Assembly: GCA_015143735.1 (NCBI GenBank)
Contig: VKHC01000168.1
Coordinates: 1-16,537, forward strand
Source of the DNA: Synura sp. LO234KE
Taxonomy: Eukaryota; Sar; Synurophyceae; Synurales; Mallomonadaceae
Direction of reading: 5' to 3'
Length of the DNA: 16,537 bases
Below, one piece after another: positions 1 through 9,100 of this stretch (position 1 is its first letter; each line of letters starts with the position of its first letter). Position numbers and translations under genes: made by a program. The notes under the pieces were generated by a model. The model made no database searches. It was not told where the DNA came from and saw nothing but the letters and a program-made list of their open reading frames with translations.

Positions 1-1273
1 AAATTTACCATGGCATAGCATGTAAACTACCTTCATGAGCTAGGTAGCGAGTCCCTGCAATAGGGTGAAGGCTTCCGACATCGCAAGCGAGCTCAAGTTT
101 AAGAAAAAATATTCAAAGTGTAAGGGCGATATGAGACCTCTGTTAGGGCTTCCCTGTGACGGTCGATGTTAGAGACATGCTCAAGATAACGATGGAAGGG
201 GAGGACGGGGAGGGGACCTTCAAGGACGTATTTAATCGCCAGTGCGTCATCTACCTCAAGCGGATCAATGACCTTGCTTGCTTGAAAAATACTTTTATTC
301 GTCGTTGGATTTTTAATTTGAAGAGTGAATTGGTGTACCCGGTCGTGCTGTACGATGCCCTCATTCAAGCTGGGGAAGTTGAGCAGCGCAATGAAGATTT
401 TACGAATCAATTGTGTACCATGCTAATTGACCAAATCATTTTGTGGTTAAGCGACAAGAAGTAGGAATAGATAGATGCCTTGGCCAACGCACTTGACAAA
501 TTAGAGAGTTGCAGCAGACTCTTACCGGCAAGGGTCGTCCGAGATCTCAGCGCTGTAGTCATAGATATGAGTAAGATTATTGCGGAAACACGGGAGATGG
601 AGGCTGTTGCAATTGTAGAGTGCCAAAAGAATAATTACTTTCGCCGACTTGTGGACACATACGTTACTCATCTGGAGCGGAATCAGCTTTCGGCTGCTGG
701 TGAGGTTAAGAAGATTATCATGGATAGGATTTGAGACGCGACGGATTCCATTGAGCGGGAATTCTAACTCGGTGATAGTGTGAAAGCAACAATACGACGA
801 GTTTCGGAAGCGTACGCTAACTGGCAGAGGTAGATTGAGACAGTCGAGGATGTTATCTGGAGATATGAGAGTGATTGTGAGCTTGATAATTCAAATCCTT
901 TGGAATCGTATGTCACCATAATCTCCTAAGTTTCAAGCGGTTTCAAGTATTTTCTTGGACGAGACGATGAAGCTAGAAGTCGAACGTACTTATTCGCGGA
1001 GGAGCAGGATCGTCAGAAGTGTTTAAAAAGCAATGAAAATGCATCCGCAGAGTCGTGTCCGAGTCTGAATCGACAGGTTCTTGCTTGGTTTTAATTAGGC
1101 GCGTAGAGGAGGTGGCGAACTCTTTTTATAGAATACTCGATGACTTCAATTGTGAGACGCGACTCCATGTACATGTCATCCCATCCCATCGGGATAAGCG
1201 AAATATTTTCTTGCCCGAGCAGCCAACCGCTTGCTGTTTTGATACGACCTCGCCGGACAGTAGAATGTGGTAA
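1..1273 (+). pseudogene. Decayed coding region, unknown helical protein; probably continues left of the window
   Basis: From about 147 to 1091 one forward frame reads as a plausible helix-rich, charged protein, with open runs of about 100, 84 and 54 codons. It is cut by stops at 462 (TAG), 468 (TAG), 732 (TGA), 765 (TAA), 831 (TAG), 927 (TAA) and 1092 (TAA). Residues on either side of each stop look like one continuous polypeptide (Leu, Glu, Arg and Lys rich, coiled-coil-like). Before about 150 the coherent frame is a different one (roughly 44-169), and from about 1090 to 1273 it is again a different one, so frameshifts are likely. No nearby GT-AG pair removes the stops cleanly. Because all three stop codons occur, codon reassignment does not explain them. 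I do not recognise the family. The stop density is only about half that expected by chance, so the pseudogene call is moderate; an unspliced or non-coding stretch is possible. Confidence 0.45.
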
Positions 1274-2056
1274 TTAGCTATAAATGCAAGCTGCTTAATA
1301 CTGTGTAATTTCTTCCACGATAATATCTTGCGAGTACATCTACTCTCATAGTAGTATCGGGGCACAACAATGGTTCTACCCTCTCCACTGCAGGGTCGGA
1401 ATAGTAACCCTAGGATACGCTAGTAGCTTAGGCGACATACTAGTAACTCACAATCTTAGTTAACATCGATTTAATATTAACTGAGAGGAAGTGCATTCTT
1501 TCTGTCAACGTCAGCAAGTGGCTGAAAGTTTGCTTAGCTCGTCCTCACTAGCTATTTCAACATCGTCATAGATAAAGCAAAGTTACTATAATAAGTGTCA
1601 TAGAAGACATGTACTACTACAGGTGTTTGTACATAGCAGTAAACCAAACTTGTTTTTACATAACAAGTAGTAATATAAATGCCCCCAAAGCACCAACAAA
1701 AAACTACTAACTAGCTAGCTCCTACTAGCTATACTCATCAAGTGTCAACAATTTGTTGAGGAGGAGCGCAGTGCTTTCTTCCTGTGATTTCCACTCCTCT
1801 AAGCAACATGAGTCAACTGCCGCCATCGGCAACATAGCAACTGCGTGTGGTTTCTAAAGGCAAAAACTAGTTGTGGTGGTATTTAGAGTGCTCGCTTAAT
1901 CTTTATGCCATCGCACGGATTCTAGTCGTTGAAGTTTTAATTTTAGATCAGATCGGGAAGACTAAACTTAAAATGCTCAGCGATATATTGAAAATGAGGT
2001 ACTTAATGATGTAGGAAAGGTTAGGCGTAGCAAAAAACAAAGATCGCGACTGCTCC
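1274..2056. other. Gene-free stretch with a possible LTR relic
   Basis: I see no convincing gene here. The stretch is AT-rich, with TATAAAT at 1674-1680 and, about 75 nt later, a near-perfect inverted repeat TCAACAATTTGTTGA at 1745-1759. TCAACA and TGTTGA are the usual terminal words of copia LTRs, and the copia LTR near 16265 also starts TGTTGA with a TATA box inside. This could be the right end of an old solo LTR, but no matching left end or target duplication was found. Nearer 2057 lies an ATTAAA word on the minus strand (1936-1941) that could serve as the proteasome gene's poly(A) signal. Confidence 0.25.
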
Positions 2057-2988
2057 TTAAGTATCTGTTTTCTCGGCAATCGCGTTTAATCGTTCTTCTA
2101 TCTGATCGTAGGATAGCACCTTAAACGACCCTCCAACCGACACAACTCCAACCTCTATTTCATCGCCTTTGAAATCTGTGGACAAGATATATTGCATCGC
2201 TGCGATGGCCGTTTCAACTGTCTCGTCCGCGGATAAAGAGCCCAACTCGTTCACTCGCTTCTCGAGGAAATTCATCGCTTCTGGTTCAGACTTGCCGGCA
2301 GCAGCTGCTTTGTAAGGAAGGTAATGTCCAGAAGGATCAACTTTAAATACTTGTGCGCCTTTCTCTTCTTCAGCTCCAATAAGAAGCATGGTGCACGCCA
2401 ATGCACGGCCAGCAGCTTCTTGAGTGTAAACTTGGCAAATATCAGCTATCCTTCTCGACAGTACGTGGACTGGCATAGAGTAACCATTATTATATTTAAA
2501 GTCGTTAGCTTCGTATCGGAGTCTTTCAACTTGGGCGCGAATATCAGCTATCAAGAAAAATTAGAGTGTGTAAAAGTAAGGTGAATCAACACTCACGTAA
2601 AATTCCAAGCATTAAGCACCCAATCGACTCTGTTATCTTGTATATACTTGTTACGGAAGAAGGGTCAACGAGTCGATCCTGCACGAATCAGCGGGAATCA
2701 ATAAATAGTAAAACGTTTGCAAGTGGAACAATATTTTTATTTTATTCTTACCGGAACTTTTTTCTGAGTTATAAATGCAGCTGACTTACTCCCTCGAACA
2801 GCTATCGCGGTATTTCCGGAACCTGCAGCCGCTTTCATCGCATATTCTATTTATTTTCAATATAGAATTTGTGTCAATGCGGCTGTACAAAGGCAAACGA
2901 AATCTTAAAACATACCCATTTGGTATAAATGGCCTTGAGGACTAAATATCGTGATATGTCTATCAAAGTTTCCCTCTCGTGCCGCCAT
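2057..2988 (-). CDS. PSMA6: 20S proteasome subunit alpha type-6 (alpha1), four exons
   Basis: This subunit sits in the outer heptameric alpha ring of the 20S core particle. It gates and assembles the chamber and is not itself catalytic. Exons on the minus strand are 2916-2988, 2752-2846, 2597-2678 and 2057-2547; introns are 69, 73 and 49 nt, all GT-AG. The join gives 246 residues, the same as human PSMA6. Exon 1 starts at ATG 2988 (MAAREGNFDRHITIFSP) and carries the alpha-type N-terminal signature, continued across the first splice as YQM/EYAMKA. Exon 2 has the conserved TQKKVP, exon 3 the KITESIGC segment, and exon 4 the RYEANDFKYNNGY, RIADICQVYTQ and DPSGHYLPYKA blocks and a C-terminus ending near IEERLNAIAEK. 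Every splice restores a residue expected for the family, for example G/AA giving Glu at the first junction. It is divergent from the EML-type gene, with start codons about 116 bp apart. Nothing suggests a defect. Confidence 0.95.
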
Positions 2989-3104
2989 TCGTTAATATAC
3001 AAGTTAATGGCAATTGAAATATGGAAGTCTTTAGATTTGTGGTTATCTGGAAATTGTGATGCTACCGTTGTTAAGAAGTAACTGTCAATTAAAACTTGTG
3101 TTAA
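2989..3104. promoter_or_regulatory. Short divergent promoter between the proteasome and EML-type genes
   Basis: Only 116 bp separate the two outward-facing ATGs (2988 minus, 3105 plus). Both promoters and both 5' leaders must therefore lie here, or overlap the neighbouring coding sequence. The stretch is AT-rich, with scattered AATT and TTAA words but no clear consensus TATA box. The yeast proteasome control element GGTGGCAAA is not present. Confidence 0.5.
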
Positions 3105-6100
3105 ATGGGACAAAAACTAGGAAAAGCCGTACTCGTACCATCTGCCGAGCCATTTGCTAACCGTATGCTTCCCTTCATATTTTATATGCTTTTTATTACA
3201 TTTTTATAATCAGTACCAAGACGGGCGATAGCTCAAATTTGGCAAATATTCAATGACATTGCAGATGGATTTGGTATATCAAAGGACGAACTAGAGGAAA
3301 TTTGCGCAGAACTGAAGGACGAGCTCAATGTTTCTCGTCTTGCCATGATTGAAAAGGCGTCGTCTTTATTTCAAGTTCTTGATACAGATAAGGTGAGTAG
3401 GAAATGTCACGCGGTTGTTGGTTGTTGTTACTAACAAATTTTTAGAACGGGCTAATTGATGCATTAGAGTTCACAAGTACTCTGGCTGCAATATCAGGGA
3501 TGAGGCTACGTGAAATTCTTGAATGTAAGCCTATTAAGTATCACCGTAAACTTTTCAAACTCCACAACCTCACGGATATCAAAGTTATATTATCTAGCTA
3601 TGACTTCGATGGAACTCAAGCGCTCTCAATCGATGAGGTCACTTTAGCGCTTAAATCTACTGCGACTGGACTATGTAAACTGAGTACCAACGCCGCCCCA
3701 AAAGAGGAGACCATAGAGCAATTAGTTGCAGCGGTAAGTTAATCCTAACATCGGGAAAAGCCTTGTAGTTATATCTATACCCCAGATGTTCAAAGAACTT
3801 GATGGAACAGAGAAATCAGAGCTATCTCAGATTCGCATTAGTGTGCTTGCGGAGAATCTTTTCGTTCACCCCGACATATGCTCTTGGTATGCCTCATTTG
3901 GCGAGCCCAGTCAAACGGAATTACAGAAACATACCGTGCTGCCTCATGAAATCGACTACGATAAAGAGAATCTGGTATGATATGAACTGTATTTATCTTG
4001 CTTAGTTCTCAATAAAAAAATGCAGTATCGTAAGAAGTAAGACCTCACCTATATACATTATTTCCGCCTGCAGGTGGACGATCGCTCTAAAGACTTCGAG
4101 GATGCCTCTGAGTGGAAAATCATCAATAATTCTGCCCCACCAGACAACAGTGCTGTACCCTGGGTCATCAGTGCGTCTAGTCTCGTGCCTGGGAACTACA
4201 CCGCTACCAAACTCCCCAAACAACCTCCAGAAATGTCGCTCGAGCTCTCCTGGGTGTATGGTTACCAGGCGGAGAAGAGCAAGAACAACGTGCGCTACAC
4301 CAGTCTCGGAGAAGTGGTCTATCACTCCGGTGCGTGGCCTATCTTTTGTCTACCCGTTGGAAACGTCGTTCTCTTGGAGGAAAATATGCTAACGAAACGA
4401 TTCGAGTGTTCACCAGACCTCTCACCCATCATACCAACACATCTCTGCCTTCCCCTTTCCAACCTCGACCTGACCTATTCCTCGCCACCTCTTCCCTCTA
4501 GGCAAGTACGCCATCACGTACACCTTCGACGCCCACTCCCAACGGATCTTCACCGGACACACCGATGAGATTCTCTGTCTCAGTATGCATCCGGTGAGGA
4601 GGAATGGTCTGCCACACGGGAAGCGGGGACAACTTACAATCTCTCTTGACCTCTACTACCCTCTACGACTGGAACACAAAAAAACTAACCTCGGTTACAC
4701 TCTTGGCCTGGGTTATGTAGGAAGGGAAGTTGGTGGCGACTGGAGACACGGGTTCTCGGCCACGCGTCCTCGTATGGAACACGGCGAACAACGAGATCTT
4801 GTTCTCTGACCGGTATGGTACATCACCTGACTTCGCATTTGTTTCTCTCTTGTCCTCATATCCGCTCTGTCCTGTGGCACAGGGGCTTCCACCGCCGGGG
4901 GATTATCCATGTCGCCTTCTCATCAGACGGGCAACTGTTGGCGGCGGTGGGCATGGACGTCTACCACAGTGTGTCAGTCTACCGCTGGGCAGTCAAAGAA
5001 GTGCTCTTCACCAGTCATGTGGATAAGGTTGGACAGCCGTTCCCACCTCTTTCCTCCAGCCTCAACTCCCAATCTGTGTCTGGTGTCTCAGGGTCGATGT
5101 CTGGCTTGCAGCTTTGGAAATGGTTTATCGGTGGCCATCGGGGGAGACTCCTATTTGTACTTTTGGAGGTAACACTGCGACATACGCCCGCTATATCCCC
5201 TGTGATCACCGCCCGGCCCACTCCACACCACACATCGGATGCAAACATTCGTAAACTGTCCGCCCGTACTGTGCACTTTTTACACCTCTACTCCTAGCCC
5301 TTTGCCCTCAACAACGCGTTGTCCCTTGTGACTGTGACACAGCAAGTACGCGGAGGGATTTCGTAAGCGTCGCGGGAACTTCGCGAGTTACTCACCGATG
5401 CAAATTATCACATGTTTGGCGCCCATCGGCACAGCGGACAATATGGTGTCCGGGACAGTGTCCGGGCAGCTTTTCCTCTGGACGGACAGGAACTGTGTCC
5501 GCAATGTGAAGGCGCATCAGGTGCTGTCCTCTCCCTCCACACACTGCATCGTATACGCAAACCGTTCAAACTTACGAACTACTCAATCACTGCCTTCTGT
5601 ATCCGTGTTCCTTCTTTGTACACCTCAGGGTACCGTAAACGTGGTGTATTCCTGTGAGCACGGCGTGTTGAGCGGCGGGAAGGATAAACGGGTTCGGCTC
5701 TGGACACATAGACTGGAGCCCGGGGCAACTTTCGATATGGCGAACTTCGGGGTGAATCCGATCATACGTAGCGCTTGTCTTAGTCCGGACGGGACCAGCA
5801 TGCTGATAGGGACACGGGGAGCAGACATATTCGAGGTGAAATTCCACGCCTCGAGGTGTCTGTGACCAGAGTCACTTTAACGACGGCCCTCTATGTGTTG
5901 TGCGGATGGTCCTATGACCTCGGATTTTGCGATTGTGTCAGGTGTCTGCAGTGGATGGGTCGGATCTCCGAGGAGGAGCTATCACATCCACCCACTACAC
6001 CGGGCAACTGAGAGCCCTCGCCGGTGCCGTCCCCTCCTCTCCCAGCAGTCACTCGTCTCTTATCACTCCCTTTTGTGGCTCCACCCCGCCCTGTCTCAGT

Positions 6101-9100
6101 GCATCCCAGTCGCCAGGAGTTCGCCACCGTGGGAGACGACAAACGGCTGAGGATTTGGGACATGGATGTAAGGAGTGTACTGAAGGTCACCACGTTTGAT
6201 GCTGAAGTTCGGTGAGTTTCCAACGACGTGGAGACTTGGATTCAGCTGGGATGGTCGTCGGTTACGCTTGCGGGCTTATACTCTTATAGGGTTGCTGACC
6301 GTATTTGTACCTGTGTCTGTGTCAGGGCTGTGTGTTACAGTCCTCTTGGAGATGTGGTAGTGGTGGGTCTGGGCGGAGAGACGACACATGCCAAGTCTGG
6401 AGCCTACGTGGTGATCAACGAGGAAGACCTGTCAGTGGTACACGAGGCCCGGGACTCCGTCAGTCCTGTGTCACTGACTTCATTCTCACCCGACGGGGAA
6501 ACCTTAGCCGTGGCAGGAGAGGATGGGTCCATTTACTTATACGCGGTACAGGACGAGTACGAACTGATCGGGCGTTGTATCCGCCACTCGAAGCCCGTGA
6601 CACACATCGACTTCTCCGTAGATGGGGAATGGATGCGCTCGAACTCGATCGGGAAAGACATCTGTTTCTTCAACGCCGACGACGCGAGTTTCCAGTCCAA
6701 CATCGCCTCTATGAAAGACGTGACTTGGTCCACTTGCACTTGCATCTACTCCTGGCATGTGCGCTCATGTCACAAGTCCAATTACCCAGAAGAAGAAATC
6801 ACAGTGGTCTGTATCCCTCGGGCGGAGAACAAGGCACTTGTGGCCAGTGGCACATCCTACGGTTTCGTGAGATTGCACTCCTTCCCCTGCGCGTCGGATG
6901 ACTCCGAGTACCATCGCTTCCCCGCCCATGTGGGTCCGATATCGGGACTACGGTTCTCTTACGACGACTTGAGACTCATCACTGTCGGGAAACACGACCG
7001 CTGTATCCTACAGTGGAAGTGTGTATCCTTCTCCGCCGAGACTGAGGTGGCGCACTTCAATGAGCCCGGTGAAAGCGAAGACTTCGCCCTGGAGATCCGG
7101 GTGGCAGATGACCTGAAAGAAGATTTTATGCCTGTGACCAGTGGTTACCCCTCGAGCCTGCTCAGCGGCGTTCCTGGGAGTGACACGTCGTTGGTGAATA
7201 TGATGAACCCTCCGCCTACCCTCTGGACCTGGCTACAGTTTGTTGTCGCGCCTAACATTCCCCCGGCGAAAAACACGAATGTACCGGACATGAGTCTTCG
7301 ACTGGAGCACGTCTATGGTTATCGTTGTCAAGATATGCGTAATAATATCCGCTACACTAGCTCGGGTGAGATTGTATATCCGTGCGCGGCGCTGGGCGTA
7401 GTTATGAATCGCATCACCCGAGCGCAACAATTCTACCAGGTATGGGGTGACATCGGTTCATGACGCAGTTTGCCTGTGTGCATAGAATTGTATGCTCATT
7501 CTTCTCCGAATCTACCTGTGGACTTGACTTGTATTTTCTTGTCATATACAGAGTCACACGGACGCCATTTCCGCGTTTACGGTATCGAGCGATGGGAAGT
7601 ACGCCGCCACAGGTCAGCACGGACACAGTGCTCTGGTGCTCATATGGGAGACAACCACACTGCGTACTGTAGGCACGTTGCCGGACCTGCAACTGCATGC
7701 CATCACCACGTTGTGCTTCTCGAACAATTCGAAATATTTGGCTGTGCTGGGATTAGACGAGGATCACACGGTGTCCGTCTATGACTGGCCAAGTAGGCTA
7801 CTGATCGCTCGCGCGAACACCGGCCGACAACATGTCCTGGGCACGTGTTTCTCTGAGAACGACTTGGAGCTGCTGACCTGTGGCATGAAGACCATTCGAG
7901 TGTGGAGCATACGCACGAGCGTGATGACGTGCACGCGCCCCACCCTCTCAGGAGGTGGCCGCTTACAAACCTTCTTGTGCTGCGTGTATTTCCTAGGCCA
8001 AGCTATCGTAGGTACAGCAGATGGGAATCTGTACGTGTTCGCAAACAACGCGTTGCATCATGCGGTGAAGGCCCACGATTTTGGTGTGCACGCCATTGAC
8101 GTTTCCCCGATGAAGGACCAACTTGTAACTGGCGGTAAAGATGGAATAGTGCGCGTATGGAATTCTGAGCTTGAGTGTGTCAAGGAAATTTCGGTTGACA
8201 ACGTGTTGAATGGCTGTGTGAACCCGCGGGTCCGCAGTGTCTCCTTCAGTAGGGATGCTCAGTATATAGTGGTGGGCACGAGAGGCGCGGAGATATTTGA
8301 AGTGTCGATTCGTTCGGGAACTGTCGTAGACTCGAAGGCGTTGGTGGTTGGCCACGGCTGTCGCGAGCTCTGGGGACTCGCGGCTCATCCGACCAAAGAA
8401 GAGTTTGTAACGGTCGGTGACGACTGCACTGTGCGTATTTGGGATTCGAAATTATGCTGTGTGATTCGTACAGTGCGCGTAGACAGTCCGGCCCGAGCGG
8501 TGATTTACTCGCCTGACGGGAAGTATATTGCAGTCGGATTTGGTAGTTCGAAACGCGTTCGCACTAAAGCGGAACAGAGAAAAGAAGGCGCGTTTGTAGT
8601 GCTAGCTGCGGCAGATTTGAAGGTCGTGCATGATGGCAAGGACTCGAACGAGTCTATCCGAGCGGTGCGGTTTAGTCCGGACTCGAAACTGCTGGCAGTT
8701 GCGTCTGAAGACTCTCGCATTTACATCTACAACGTGAAAGACCACTTCAGCAAGAGGTGCACTGCGATGTGTCACAAGGCACCCGTGATGCATGTGGACT
8801 TTAGTCAGAACAGCCAGTTCATCATGAGTGTGGATTCCTCGAAGCGCATTTGTTACAGCGAGAGCACGTCTGGTGCGCACATCGCCTCACACGCGTCGAT
8901 GAGAGATGAGAAGTGGAGCACGTGGAGCTGTCCCATCGGGTGGCCCGTCATGGGATTGTGGATGTGTCAGCCCGAGGGGGTAGAACCCTGTGCGGTGCAG
9001 CGATCCTGGGGAGGGTCACTGATGGGCTGTGGCAATGACGCTGGCAAGGTGTCAGTGGTGTACTACCCCTGTCCCGAGCGCGCGGGATATACAACGGAGG

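Noticed and set aside
99-410. Minus-strand ORF of 103 codons
   Set aside because: It lies opposite the forward coding-like frame, lacks an ordinary protein pattern and matches no family I know; treated as a shadow.
1-1273. Stops explained by C-to-T mutation (RIP-like) or by codon reassignment
   Set aside because: Every stop codon can arise from CAA, CAG or CGA by one C-to-T change, so the pattern is not diagnostic. All three stops occur here, while the proteasome, EML and receptor genes use standard stops without internal ones, so reassignment is out.
3500-3742. Separate small gene
   Set aside because: It includes an intron read through in frame. Splicing 3525-3584 rebuilds an EF-hand continuous with the upstream exons.
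4002-4325. Minus-strand ORF opposite EML exon 6
   Set aside because: It is the antisense of a well-supported exon carrying the HELP motif.
5836-5865. Donor at 5856 for exon 12, giving about seven more residues
   Set aside because: It joins the next exon in the wrong frame. The donor at 5836 (GAG/GTGAAA) gives DIFE/VS, which matches the EIFEVS of module 2 and the VFEIS of module 3.
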